The position numbers were made by a program, and so were the translations under genes. Below the pieces are notes generated by a model that saw nothing but the letters and a program-made list of their open reading frames with translations, was not told where the DNA came from and did not search any database. From the NCBI RefSeq assembly GCF_005860765.1, contig NZ_VCEI01000028.1, positions 310,001 to 374,000 on the forward strand: a stretch of 64,000 nt of DNA, written 5' to 3'. The stretch is from Dyadobacter sediminis. GTDB taxonomy: Bacteria > Bacteroidota > Bacteroidia > Cytophagales > Spirosomataceae. Positions 24,432 to 34,500 of the stretch are shown here, in pieces (position 1 is the first letter of the stretch; each line of letters starts with the position of its first letter).

Positions 24432-25607
24432 TTATTGCTTTTCATAAATTATTTTTCCCTGCACAATTGTCATCTGAATCCGTATATCCGGATCAAAAAT
24501 GACAATATCTGCATCTTTGCCCGCAGCCAGCGATCCTTTCCGGCTTGCTCCCATAATCCGGGCCGGCGTCACCGTCATCATCCGGACCGAGTCAAGCAAT
24601 GAAACATCCGCCATCTGAACCATATTTCTTACAAGACGGTCCGTTGTGGAAACGCTCCCGGCAAAGGAAGTGCGGTCGGGCAGCTTGGCAACGCCGTCTT
24701 CCACAATGACTTTCAGACCGTTTTTTAGAGAACCCAGCGTACTTTCACCTTCGGGCATGCCGGCTGCGCGCATGGCATCGGTAATCAGGGCAATGCGGTC
24801 TGCACCTTTAATTTTATAAATAAGTTTGAGCAGCGGAGCCGGCAAATGCACGCCATCCGCAATGATTTCCACATCCATATCGAGCAAAAAAGCACTTTCA
24901 ATCGTGCCTGCATAACGAAATGCGTTTTTGCGCGTAACGCCCGACATGGCCGAATACAAATGCGTTGCCAATGAATACCCATTTTCATATGCTTCCAGCA
25001 CTTCCTCATAAATCGCATCGGTATGTGCCACCGCAGCCAGAATGCCTTTCTGACAAAGCCTGCGGCCGAATTCAATAGCGCCGGGAAGTTCAGGAGCTGC
25101 ACTCCAGCGCGTAATGGAGTTAGAGTAGGCGAGTACTTCTTCGTATTCGGCAGGATCCGGATTGCGGATGTAGCGCGGGTCCTGTGCGCCGCGCTGGCTT
25201 AATGCAAAGTACGGCCCTTCTAGGTGCATACCAAGAAATTGAGCGCCTTTCCGGTTTGTGGCATTTGCCTGTTCGTACAAATCGAGCGTTTGCAGCAAGT
25301 CTTCTTTTTCGCTTGTAAGCGTCGTCGGAACCATGGACGTAGTTCCATATTTGGCATGCGTTTCCGCAATGGCCAGAAATGCTTCTGCGCTGCCGTCCAT
25401 AAAATCATGTCCGCCGCCGCCATGCACATGCAGATCAATAAAGCCAGGCGCAATGTAATTCCCGTTTGCATTGATAACCTTGGCATCCGGGAAATCGACA
25501 TTTCCTTCATGTACACCGATGATGATGCCGTTTTCAACAAGTACGGTTCCATTCCGGATATAGCGGTAAGGCGTTATAATATCACCATTAATAATTTTTA
25601 ATCGCAT
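24432..25607 (-). CDS. nagA: N-acetylglucosamine-6-phosphate deacetylase
   Basis: Removes the acetyl group from GlcNAc-6-phosphate. The 391 residues show the full set of landmarks: FIDLHVHGGGGHDFM (His60, His62), the metal-binding GMHLEGPYF (Glu130), AHTDA (His195), ATHLYSAMSG (His216) and the catalytic Asp277 in ITDAM. All metal and catalytic residues seem intact. It is followed by nagB and preceded by a 349-base gap full of repeats; one repeat block starts only six bases before the start codon, so the leader is unusual. Confidence 0.95.
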   Translation of the reverse strand: MRLKIINGDIITPYRYIRNGTVLVENGIIIGVHEGNVDFPDAKVINANGNYIAPGFIDLHVHGGGGHDFMDGSAEAFLAIAETHAKYGTTSMVPTTLTSEKEDLLQTLDLYEQANATNRKGAQFLGMHLEGPYFALSQRGAQDPRYIRNPDPAEYEEVLAYSNSITRWSAAPELPGAIEFGRRLCQKGILAAVAHTDAIYEEVLEAYENGYSLATHLYSAMSGVTRKNAFRYAGTIESAFLLDMDVEIIADGVHLPAPLLKLIYKIKGADRIALITDAMRAAGMPEGESTLGSLKNGLKVIVEDGVAKLPDRTSFAGSVSTTDRLVRNMVQMADVSLLDSVRMMTVTPARIMGASRKGSLAAGKDADIVIFDPDIRIQMTIVQGKIIYEKQ

Positions 25608-25613
25608 AATTTT

Positions 25614-25658
25614 TTGGCTTTAGGCTGTCAGCTTTTAGCCATTAGCTTTTGGCTTTTC
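25614..25658. repeat. Intergenic GCTAATAGC/GCTAAAAGC-type repeat, copy A
   Basis: A run of about 10-bp degenerate units (GCTTTTAGCC, ATTAGCTTTT, GGCTTTTCTA), read on the plus strand as the reverse complement of the units at copies B and C. It lies immediately upstream of the nagA start. Confidence 0.6.
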
Positions 25659-25727
25659 TAATTACTCAATTTCAACTGTTCCGTCAGGAACAAAATCCCG
25701 GTAGCAAATCGTTGGACGTGTGCATTT

Positions 25728-25925
25728 TGTGTGCACGTCATATATTTTGTGCACGTCACGTTCACGTTGTTTGGCATATTGTATGCAAATCGCACGTCAT
25801 ATATTTTGTGCACGTCACGTTTACGTTGTTTGGCATATTGTATGCAAATCGCATGTTAAATTTTGTGCACGTCATGTTCACGTTGTTTGGCATATTATGT
25901 GCACATCAGGTGCACGTTGTCATAA
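25728..25925. repeat. Imperfect tandem repeat of about 57-59 bp with six GTGCAC sites
   Basis: The core TTTTGTGCACGTCACGTT recurs at 25745, 25804 and 25861 (periods of 59 and 57). Each copy continues through TTTGGCATATT; the first two then read GTATGCAAATCGCA, the third drifts. GTGCAC is found at 25731, 25749, 25808, 25865, 25899 and 25910. The block occupies most of the 349-base gap between the sugar transporter gene and nagA; no gene is visible here. Confidence 0.8.
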
Positions 25926-25956
25926 ACGCATTTCATCTCACGCCGCACGTCACAAA

Positions 25957-27279
25957 TCATAATTTCCAGCGGCGCAATTGGTGCCCTTTTACAGCATAAA
26001 AAACCAGATAAAGATAGCAAGGCAGCAATACCCAGTAAGCTTGCCGTACGTCCAGTTTATCCGCAAAATATCCGTAAAAAAGCGGCATAATGGCATTTCC
26101 GCAAAGTCCCATGATCATAATGGAAGCGCCCAGTTTGGTAAATCTGCCCAGATTGTCCAGCGCCAGCGGCCATATGCCTGCCCAAACCAGCGAATTGGCC
26201 AATCCCAGCAAAACAACAAACCAAATGGAAATATCAGCGCGATGCCCAAGCAGTTCAACAGGCCCGCGAGCAAAAATGATCAAAAGCGTAAAAGCGGTTC
26301 CAAGCAGCGTACAGATCCGAAGCGCATTGACCTGGCTCAAAAATTTAGGGATCAACGTAATTCCGATCAGATAACCGCATATCGTGCAGAAAAGCGTGTA
26401 AGAAGGAAAAACCTTGGCTTCCAGCAGATCAATTTCCATTGAATTGGCATATCCGATAATGGTATCAATGGCAATCACCTGCGTGCCGACGTGCAGAAAA
26501 ATCGCAATGGCACCGAGAATAAGGTGCGGAAACTGGAAAATGCTTGTTTTGCCCGCATTGGCACTCGCAATTTCCTGACTTTCATGTTCCGTGTCAATCT
26601 CCGGCAAAGGCGATCTGTAAACCAGAATACCAAGAACAAACAGAAAACTGCCCAGACCAATATACGGATTAATCACCCGGCGAATCAGTTCATCCAGAGC
26701 CGCGCTTCTTTCAGCGTCCGTCATGGAACTAAGCTGCGCAAAAAGATCCGTATCCGTTGGCCGCAGAATAACGGCCGCAAATACAATCGGTGAAAGAATT
26801 CCTGCTGCTTTATTGCAGATTCCCATCATGCTGATGCGCTGTGCAGCCCGCTCCTTGGCGCCCAGAATCGTAATATAGGGATTGGCCGCCGTCTGAAGAA
26901 TGGCTAGCCCGATGCCAATTGTAAACAGGCCAAGCAGAAAAACCTCGTAAGTTCTGGTCATGGCGGCCGGAACAAAAATAAATGCGCCGAGCGCCATTGC
27001 CCAGAAACCGAACATCATGCCTTTTTTAAAACCCACCGATTTTAATAAATAGGACGAAGGCACAGACATGACGAAATAGGCAATGTAAAAGGCAAACGCA
27101 ACCAGATATGCCTGAAAACTGGTGAGCTCGCAGGCAATCTTGAAATACGGGATCAGAATGGAATTAACCCAGGACACAAAACCGAATATAAAGAACATCA
27201 GTCCGATCAGAAAAATGGAAATGGTCGTTTCCCGACTCGAAAGGTTTTCTACTTTGATTGCTTCGGCTGTACTTTTCAT
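25957..27279 (-). CDS. Sugar MFS transporter, FucP/NagP-like
   Basis: A 440-residue, 12-helix proton-linked sugar importer of the fucose/glucose-galactose permease family. Visible hallmarks: FFIFGFVSWVNSILIPYFK in helix 1, the NPYITILGAKERAAQRI loop, and a C-terminal half with GIWPLALDNLGRFTKLGAS. In Bacteroidota this family includes NagP, the N-acetylglucosamine transporter. Its position just upstream of nagA and nagB makes GlcNAc the favoured substrate, though the family also moves glucose, fucose and galactose. It lies 51 bases after an exported Gfo/Idh gene on the same strand. Confidence 0.87.
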   Translation of the reverse strand: MKSTAEAIKVENLSSRETTISIFLIGLMFFIFGFVSWVNSILIPYFKIACELTSFQAYLVAFAFYIAYFVMSVPSSYLLKSVGFKKGMMFGFWAMALGAFIFVPAAMTRTYEVFLLGLFTIGIGLAILQTAANPYITILGAKERAAQRISMMGICNKAAGILSPIVFAAVILRPTDTDLFAQLSSMTDAERSAALDELIRRVINPYIGLGSFLFVLGILVYRSPLPEIDTEHESQEIASANAGKTSIFQFPHLILGAIAIFLHVGTQVIAIDTIIGYANSMEIDLLEAKVFPSYTLFCTICGYLIGITLIPKFLSQVNALRICTLLGTAFTLLIIFARGPVELLGHRADISIWFVVLLGLANSLVWAGIWPLALDNLGRFTKLGASIMIMGLCGNAIMPLFYGYFADKLDVRQAYWVLLPCYLYLVFYAVKGHQLRRWKL

Positions 27280-27330
27280 TTAGTTAAATTTTGTGCCCGG
27301 ATTCACTCCTTTTAAAAACCTTACTTATTG

Positions 27331-28725
27331 TCAAACTGTTGGTTCCCATCCTTTTGCATATTCGCGCTTCCATAATTTGTCGGCTTCCTTGCTGTTTTTG
27401 ATATGTCCGTTGGAAGGATCAATGTTAAGTGTTTCGCCGGTACGGATTGCAATGTTGCCAAGCTGGGCAAGTAACGTACTTTTATGGCCTCCGACAATCT
27501 CTGCATTAAGTGCAGTTCCGTTCTTGATTCCTTCAAAAAAGTTCTGAATATGCAGCGCGTCAAGCCCTTGCGACGGGTTCATTTTGTTTCTCGGGTCAAT
27601 GACGAAATCGTTTTTAACTTCCTTGACCAGCTTGTTTTCCAGGTCGTAAACCTTATACGTATTGCCTTCGCCAATCTGCAGAGAACCGGTATCGCCGTAA
27701 AAAATGACACCCACGCTGCTTCCTTCAATGGTTCGTCCGTTGCAGCTTCTGCCTTCCCACGTCATGGCCGTATTATTGTCAAATTCCAGATTGATAACCT
27801 GTGTATCCGGTGCTTCCCAGTCATCTTTGTAACGGTACCGACCTCCGGCTGAGGTAACACGTGTCGGGTAATCCACTTGCAATCCCCAGCGCATCAGATC
27901 CAGCATGTGCGTGCCGTTGTTGAGTGCTTCGCCCGTTCCCCAGTTCCAGAGCCAGTGCCAGTTGTAATGCACGATATTGTCTTTATAAGGCCGTCTTGGC
28001 GCCGGTCCCTGCCAGAGTTCAAAGTCGAGCCATGCAGGAACAGCTACTTCTTTTCCAATTCCGATCGAAGCTCTGTTGTTTGTATACCAGCCTTTTACAA
28101 AATAGGGTCTGCCGATTGTACCGCCATGCACTTCTTTGATCGCCGCCGCCACATTTGGCCATGAACGCCGCTGATTGCCCATTTGGATTACATTCTTGTA
28201 TTTCTTGGCAACAGCCACCAGCATTTCACCTTCGTTCGGATTATGGCTGCATGGTTTTTCAAGATACACGTGTTTGCCCGCTTTGGAAGCCAGAATCGCA
28301 GCCGGCGCATGCCAGTGATCCGGCGCTGCAATCACGAGTGCGTCCATTTCTTTATTTTCCAGTGCTTTCCGGAAATCGGGCGTATTTGCAGGTTTGGATT
28401 TCTGAATATCGTTGACGGTTGCAATGCATTTTTCCGCCGCTCTGGAATCGACATCCGAAATGGAAATAACTTCGCAGTTAGGTTGCAGCGCATAATTGGA
28501 AGCCAGTGCAAGACCGCGGCTGTTTACGCCCATCATGCCGACTTTTACTTTTTCATTGGCGCCCAGAATGCGTGCGTAACTTTTAGGAGTAAATCCCGGC
28601 AATATTCCGCCGAATGTCAGCAGCGCACTTCCGGCAAGTGTTTTCTTGATAAAATCCCTGCGGTTATCTGCGGTTGTTTCACTGTCTGATTGGACAACGC
28701 GTTTGATAGGATCTGAATTTTGCAT
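27331..28725 (-). CDS. Tat-exported Gfo/Idh/MocA-family oxidoreductase
   Basis: A 464-residue protein with a long Tat signal (NRRDFIKKTLAGSALLTFGG) after a short polar leader. The nucleotide-binding part has VGMMGVNSRG and the active-site signature KHVYLEKPCSHN; the middle keeps APDHWHAP and NGTHMLDLMRWGL. Exported members of this family use a bound NAD to oxidise a sugar transiently; some remove sugars by oxidation-elimination. The gene is between another Tat-type Gfo/Idh gene and the transporter, in the minus-strand amino-sugar run. Substrate unknown. Confidence 0.82.
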   Translation of the reverse strand: MQNSDPIKRVVQSDSETTADNRRDFIKKTLAGSALLTFGGILPGFTPKSYARILGANEKVKVGMMGVNSRGLALASNYALQPNCEVISISDVDSRAAEKCIATVNDIQKSKPANTPDFRKALENKEMDALVIAAPDHWHAPAAILASKAGKHVYLEKPCSHNPNEGEMLVAVAKKYKNVIQMGNQRRSWPNVAAAIKEVHGGTIGRPYFVKGWYTNNRASIGIGKEVAVPAWLDFELWQGPAPRRPYKDNIVHYNWHWLWNWGTGEALNNGTHMLDLMRWGLQVDYPTRVTSAGGRYRYKDDWEAPDTQVINLEFDNNTAMTWEGRSCNGRTIEGSSVGVIFYGDTGSLQIGEGNTYKVYDLENKLVKEVKNDFVIDPRNKMNPSQGLDALHIQNFFEGIKNGTALNAEIVGGHKSTLLAQLGNIAIRTGETLNIDPSNGHIKNSKEADKLWKREYAKGWEPTV

Positions 28726-28848
28726 ATGGTTAATGGTTTAATGTAATATTATAAGACACTCAAACGGAATCTTACTCCGCCGGATTTATTTTTCCTGTCC
28801 GGAAGCGTTCAAATAAGCGCAACAAGGTTCTACGCTGTTCCGAACTGG

Positions 28849-29853
28849 CTATTTTTTACGGGCTTTGCTCATGACGCTTTCAAGCGTTACATTTTTGCCG
28901 CCTTGTCTTTTACTTTCGTCGGCAGCTTCCATAAAGGTGAATATTTCAATCGTTTCTTTGGACGTTACGGGCACTTCGCCGGTCTGGAAATACTTGATAA
29001 TGTCTTTCAGCAACGGTTCATAGCCGCCGTACGGACCAAGGATTTTGTTGCCGTCCTGCGTAAATACCGTTCCGCCGTAATCGTGTTTTCCGGTGCGTGT
29101 TCCGCGGAATGTTCCCGTTCTGCCGTCTTCCCAGATGCCCACAACAATGTCGGTATCCGGCGTACTGACGCGGGTAACGCTCTTGCAGCCTGTTCCCATA
29201 ACTGTATAAAGTGCTTCAATTCCGTGAATTCCATACCAGAAAAAATCAGGATGTGTTTTTTCAAGAACGGCAGGACTGTACGTATCGGCACCGAGTACTT
29301 TGCTTTTATCAATGCTTTCAATCCCTTTCATATAGCGTAAAGACGATGCTGAAAATACAGGAATCTTGTATTTCTCCGAAGCTTCGTAAATCGCAAGCGT
29401 ATCTTTCAACGTTCCGGCAACGGGTTTGTCGATAAACATTCTTTTGCCCGCTTTGAAAACTTCCAGTGCCTGTTCCAGATGAAGGCGGCCGTCGTTGGTT
29501 TCCAGCAGAATCACGTCCGATTTGCCAAGCAGTTCTTTGATGGAACCGGTTATTTCTACGCCCAGTTTTTTTACTTCGTCGATGTAACCCGGAATGCGTT
29601 TGGTGCTGGATTCAATGTCTTTGCTTCCGTAGGGATAAGCTGCGGTTACGCGGTAGCCGTCATAAACGGCATCCGGCTGTTCTGCATTCAGAGCTTTGGT
29701 AAACGCAATGCTGTGCGATGTATCCAGCCCGATTATTCCAACTCTTTTACCATCTGCTGCCTTTGCTTCTGAAGGAAAATGACCGAGCAGATTTAATCCT
29801 ACTCCTGTTACAACGGAACGCTGAATAAATCTTCTTCTGCTGAGAATATGCAT
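28849..29853 (-). CDS. Tat-exported Gfo/Idh/MocA-family oxidoreductase (shorter type)
   Basis: The 334-residue protein begins MHILSRRRFIQRSVVTGVG, a clear twin-arginine signal. The Rossmann fold opens KRVGIIGLDTSHSIAF, and the family signature is KRMFIDKPVAGTLKD. Other marks: HPDFFWYGIHGIEALYTVMG. This is a subgroup distinct from its 464-residue neighbour. It is the first gene of the minus-strand run and has a candidate promoter plus a perfect palindrome in its 171-base leader, next to the LacI-type regulator. Function in sugar breakdown is inferred from context. Confidence 0.8.
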   Translation of the reverse strand: MHILSRRRFIQRSVVTGVGLNLLGHFPSEAKAADGKRVGIIGLDTSHSIAFTKALNAEQPDAVYDGYRVTAAYPYGSKDIESSTKRIPGYIDEVKKLGVEITGSIKELLGKSDVILLETNDGRLHLEQALEVFKAGKRMFIDKPVAGTLKDTLAIYEASEKYKIPVFSASSLRYMKGIESIDKSKVLGADTYSPAVLEKTHPDFFWYGIHGIEALYTVMGTGCKSVTRVSTPDTDIVVGIWEDGRTGTFRGTRTGKHDYGGTVFTQDGNKILGPYGGYEPLLKDIIKYFQTGEVPVTSKETIEIFTFMEAADESKRQGGKNVTLESVMSKARKK

Positions 29854-29899
29854 AAACTGAAAAGTAAAAGTGTTGGTGAATGGAAAAGCGTATTGGTTT

Positions 29900-29913
29900 C
29901 GGGTACGTACCCG
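29900..29913. promoter_or_regulatory. Perfect 14-bp palindrome, candidate LacI-type operator
   Basis: CGGGTACGTACCCG is its own reverse complement and has the central CG typical of LacI-family sites. It lies 47 bases before the start of the exported oxidoreductase gene, right downstream of a candidate -7 element, and next to the lacI-type gene. Confidence 0.6.
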
Positions 29914-29942
29914 TAAATATACAAACCTTTTTTTATTTACAA
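29914..29942 (-). promoter_or_regulatory. Candidate Bacteroidota promoter overlapping the palindrome
   Basis: Read on the minus strand: TTG, 18 bases, TATATTTA (consensus TAnnTTTG, one mismatch). The palindromic operator starts at the next base, so a bound repressor would cover the transcription start. Confidence 0.4.
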
Positions 29943-30024
29943 GTTATCGCCTTGTTTGTTTGCAATATATTTTGTCGTTTGTACTTATCGTAAATACAAT
30001 CTACTGCAAAAACGTGTATACAGC

Positions 30025-31083
30025 TTAATTTTGGTAAAAAGCCTGATTTTCTTTCGTGATGATGTCAATGGGCATGAAATGCACTTTTTCAACCGGCGAA
30101 CCCAGCACAAGCGTCTGGTACAATGCCATGAGTCCGCGGAAACCCTGTTCTTCGGGTTTGTGGCAAATCAGAAAATCAATCATGCCTTCTTTCAGGAAGC
30201 GGATATTTTCTTTAAGGAAGTCGTACCCAATCAGTGAAATGTCTTTACGACCGGCATTCTCAAGAAAAGAAGCAACGGAAAAAACCCTTGAATTGGTCAC
30301 GAAAATGGCTTCAATGTCCGGATGTTCAAACAAAACACGCGTGAGGTCTTTGGTCACTGAAAGCTTGTCGGTATCTTTTATGTCAATCCGGATGATTTCA
30401 CAAGGCTGGCTGTGATCCTTGAAATAAGAACGGAAACCATCTTCAATCTGCAGATAACTGTAATTATCCTTTTCCTTTGAAATATTGACAACCAGTACTT
30501 TATGGTTTTCCTTAAGGCGGTACGTAAGCAGCTTGGCACCGACATAGCCGCTCTGAAAAAGATGCGGCCCGATGTAACAAAGATTATCCTGTTCCGGAAC
30601 ATTGGAATCGATGAAAACGACCGGAATTTTTAACTTCTGGCAAGCGGTGATTAATTGTCTGGATTCTTCGATAAACGACGGAGCAAGCAGAATTCCCTGT
30701 ACTTCCTTTTTGAGGATCAGCTCGGCCTGTTCGGTAAACGAATGCTTGTCGTTCAGGTCGAAGAAAAAAGGAAGAACCTGAATGCCGTATTTTTTGATTT
30801 CGGATTCGGCACGCATGACTCCGCGAAGCGGCGCTTCCCAAAAGTCCGTTTCTTCCGAAACCCGCGGGATCAGCACGGCCAGTGAAATGATCTTGCGCGA
30901 GGCAAGCCGGCTGGCAAGCACATTCGGCTGATAATCCAGTTCTATGATAATGTCATTAATCTTCTTTTTAGTCTTTTCCGAAACGCCGGGACGGTTGTGA
31001 ATAACCCGGTCTACGGTAGCAATGGAAACATTTGCGCGCCGGGCAATTTCCTTCACGCCGTAATGTGTGTTCTCGTCTTTCAT
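30025..31083 (-). CDS. LacI-family transcriptional regulator
   Basis: The 352-residue form starts at the ATG at 31083 (MKDENTHYGVKEIARRANVS). The N-terminal LacI helix-turn-helix is clear (IARRANVSIATVDRVIHNRPGV) with the hinge LDYQPNVLASRLASRK. A periplasmic-binding-protein-type sensor domain follows (about 65-350; VFIDSNVPEQDNLCYIGP, SLIGYDFLKENIRFL). Ligand likely a sugar or sugar phosphate of the pathway. It sits between the oxidoreductase/nag run and the divergent susCD-sulfatase run, and so is placed to control both. An upstream extension of the frame (31 codons) has no HTH role and is not used. Confidence 0.88.
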   Translation of the reverse strand: MKDENTHYGVKEIARRANVSIATVDRVIHNRPGVSEKTKKKINDIIIELDYQPNVLASRLASRKIISLAVLIPRVSEETDFWEAPLRGVMRAESEIKKYGIQVLPFFFDLNDKHSFTEQAELILKKEVQGILLAPSFIEESRQLITACQKLKIPVVFIDSNVPEQDNLCYIGPHLFQSGYVGAKLLTYRLKENHKVLVVNISKEKDNYSYLQIEDGFRSYFKDHSQPCEIIRIDIKDTDKLSVTKDLTRVLFEHPDIEAIFVTNSRVFSVASFLENAGRKDISLIGYDFLKENIRFLKEGMIDFLICHKPEEQGFRGLMALYQTLVLGSPVEKVHFMPIDIITKENQAFYQN

Positions 31084-31518
31084 GATTCTGGTTAATGCCG
31101 ATCCGGGCAGAATATTACTGATTTTTTCTGAATCCTTCACAAACAACGCTTTTTCATTCCAGAAGTCCTGTATCAAATTTCATACTAAATAAAACAGATG
31201 GAACGCTATATGTCATTTGAAATAGAATTTTTGCCTCTTTTTATATAAAATAATAAATGAAAGTGCGCATGCAAACCGCCTGCAATAGGAGCAAGGTTGA
31301 TAATGTCAATCTATATATCTTATTTTGCCTATCAACTTAGTAGATTTATCAAGCCTTTAAACCTGAACGCCATTTTCTATGAAAACAACCGCCATTTTCT
31401 GCAAGATTTTCGAGCCGGTTCTTTGCATGCATTGCCTTTGTTGCAGCAACATCCTTTCCTGAATTTTTTCATGTCAAATCCGGATTATCAGTTTCCATGT
31501 TTTTCAATTCAAAAACGT
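31084..31518. other. Divergent control region between lacI-type gene and susC
   Basis: 435 bases without a convincing gene; the open frame running into susC from 31297 lacks protein-like character before the signal peptide. It contains an 11-bp direct repeat CGCCATTTTCT at 31368-31378 and 31390-31400 (22 bases apart, two helical turns). An AT-rich block at 31236-31260 and TTATTTTG near 31320 may be promoter elements. No copy of the 14-bp palindrome is seen. Confidence 0.5.
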
Positions 31519-34500
31519 ATGTATCATCATTTTTATAAAACTATTTTTCAGCGAAGCAAAGCGGCATTTTTTCTGGCTGTCTTGCTCTTCGGCCTGCATG
31601 CCCATGCCCAGAATATTACTGTAAAAGGAACGGTAACTTCCGCCTCCGACCGTACGGCTTTGCCCGGCGTGAACGTAATCATCAAAAATTCACTCACCGG
31701 AACCACTACGGACGTAGATGGAAAATACGAGCTCAGTGTTCCTTCCGACGCCGTGCTTGTGTTTTCCGGCATCGGGTTTGTGACGCAGGAAGCGGCTGTA
31801 AACGGCAAAAGTGTGCTGGATTTACAACTTGCCGCAGATACCAAACAGCTTGAAGAAGTAGTTGTCGTCGGGTATGGAACGCAAAAGCGGACGAGCCTGA
31901 CCAATTCCATTTCGCAGATCAGCGGCGAAGATGTGACGCGCAGACCGGTTTCCAACATTCAGCAGTCGTTTCAGGGCGTGATGCCGGGCGTTACCGTTAC
32001 GGATCTGGGCGGCTCGCCGGGAAAATCCAATGCAACAATCCGCGTGCGCGGAATCACTACTTTCAACATCAACAACAGCAGCACAAGCGGCTACGATCTT
32101 GGAAAAAATGATGCGCTGGTGATCGTTGACGGCATCGAGCAAAGGTTAAGCGACATTAATCCGGACGATATTGAAACGATTTCTGTGCTGAAAGATGCTT
32201 CTTCCACGGCTATTTACGGATCGCGCGCAACCAACGGCGTTGTGCTGGTTCGTACCAAACGGGCAAAAGGAAGCAAAGTGCAAGTGGATTATCACGGTTA
32301 TTATGCCATCCAGAAATCCAATAACGTGCCCAAAATGATGGGGCTGGAAGCGTACATGCGCGAACAGGTTGCCGCTTACACCAATGCCGGCGCCACGCTG
32401 CCCGCCCGCTTTACAGAGCAATCCATTCAGACGTGGATTACTGCGACAGACCGTGAAAAATATCCTTTGCCCAATACGTGGTTTGATACCATGCTGAAAG
32501 CTGCGCCACAGCAAAATCATACGTTTTCGGTAGCCGGCGGAAATGAAACGCTTCGTACCAGGCTGAGTGTCAGATATCAGGATCAGAAAGGCGTTATCAA
32601 TAATTTTGGCAATAAAATCGGTGAAATCAGATTGAACTCTGATTATGAAGTTTCCAAAAGACTGCGTGTCAGTGCGGATGTAAATTACCGTTTTAACAAA
32701 ACAGAAAGCCCTTCGACAAATCCTACGGCTCCGCTGAACAACTTTTTTCACGGAACATTATGGGCCGTTCCCAAATATCCGGACGGCACGTACGGACTGA
32801 GCACGCAGGGAAACAATCCATTGATGTTTAACGAAATCGGCGGGCAATCCAAACAGCATACAGATTATCTGGCCGGTTACATCAAAGCAGATTTCGACAT
32901 TGTGGAAGGACTTACTTTTTCATCCCAGCTGGGAGGAAGAGGTTTTTTTACCCAGCAGAAAAACTATATCAATTCTTACGTTAACACGGACAAGAATACC
33001 AACATTACCAAAACCATTGCCAACAACAGCCTCACGGAAGTTCGGGATAACCTGAAAGAATATACGCTGAACAATTTGCTGACTTACGAAAAAAGCGTTG
33101 GCAAAAACAACTTCAAGGGATTGCTCGGCTATTCGCAGATCGGCAATACGCAGACGTTCTTATCCGCATACCGCGAACGTTTTTACAACAACAACATCGG
33201 TTCCATCAGTGAAGGCGCCAATGACGGTACCAAAAGCAATTCAGGAAGAGATGCCGTTTATGGGTTAAGGTCTTTCTTCGGACGTGTCAATTATGATTTT
33301 GATGAAAAATATTTGCTCGAAGTCAATGCGCGCTATGACGGATCGTCCAAATTCACCGGCGACAAGCAATACAGCATTTTTCCTTCCTTCTCGGCCGGAT
33401 GGCGGATTTCAAAGGAAAATTTCTGGAAACCGCTTGAAAAAGCAGTTAATGATCTGAAGTTCAGAGGATCGTGGGGCATTACCGGAAATCAGTCTGTGGA
33501 TTTGTACAGTTATTATGCTGCGCTTACGGCTGTCGGGTACAATTTTGGCGGAGCGGCCGTTCCGGGTTATCGTCCGACAACGCTTGCCAATACGGGACTG
33601 GGCTGGGAATCTACAACACAGCTGGATCTAGGACTGGACGCTTCGCTGCTGAACAGGCGCCTGAACCTGACGATGGATTATTACCGTAAATTGACAAACG
33701 ACATTCTGCTTAATCTGGAAATTCCTGCTACGATCGGGCTTACGGCACCGCCGCAGAATGCGGGCTCCGTTGAAAACAAAGGTTGGGAATTCAGCCTGAA
33801 TTACAGAGGCGCGCCGGCAAGTTCCGGTTTCCGGTATAATCTGGGTGCCAACCTCAGCATCAATGAAAACAAAGTGACTGACCTGAAAGGAACAGGGCCG
33901 TACATTACCGGCTCCGATATTGATCCGCGTTACATTATTGCCAAAGGATTGCCGATCAATACGCTGTGGGGTTTCAAAACGGACGGATTGTTCCAGACCG
34001 AACAGGAAATTGCCGAATATAAAGCGACGTATGCAGCCAATACAAAGCCCGGTGACGTAAAATATGTGGATCTGAACAAAGACGGAAAGATCAATGCCAA
34101 CGACATGACGGCAATTGGCAACTCGTTTCCAAAGTATACTTTTGGTTTCAACTCCGACTTTTCATACAAGCACTTTGAACTGAGCATTCTTTTCCAGGGT
34201 GCTGCAAAAGTGGATGCGCGGCTTGCGGGCGCTTTGGCGGAAATGGGAAATCAGGAAGGTTTTACGCATGAAATTTACACCAACAATTACTGGACGCCCG
34301 AAAATACGGACGCCCGTTTTCCGCGGCCGATCAAATTTGACCTGAGAAACGTAGCAACTTCGGATCGGCTGGTGCTGAACGGATCTTATCTCAGGCTGAA
34401 AAATGTGCAGCTCGCCTATACAGTGCCCTCTGAAATTTCCAGAAAGATTTACCTCAACCGGCTCCGCATTTACGCTTCCGCAACCAACGTATTTACTTTT

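Noticed and set aside
25728..25925. Possible CRISPR array
   Set aside because: The repeat units are 57-59 bp, abut directly, diverge from copy to copy and have no unique spacers; no cas genes are near.
25649..25999. Plus-strand open frame with Cys/His-rich repeats across the tandem repeat
   Set aside because: It is only the translation of the repeat DNA, has no ribosome-binding site, and runs into the transporter gene end on the other strand.
27331..28725. Assignment of the Tat-exported Gfo/Idh enzyme as GH109 alpha-N-acetylgalactosaminidase
   Set aside because: The fold and export agree, but the signature (DHWHAP, EKPCSHN) differs from what I recall of GH109; left as an unspecified oxidoreductase.
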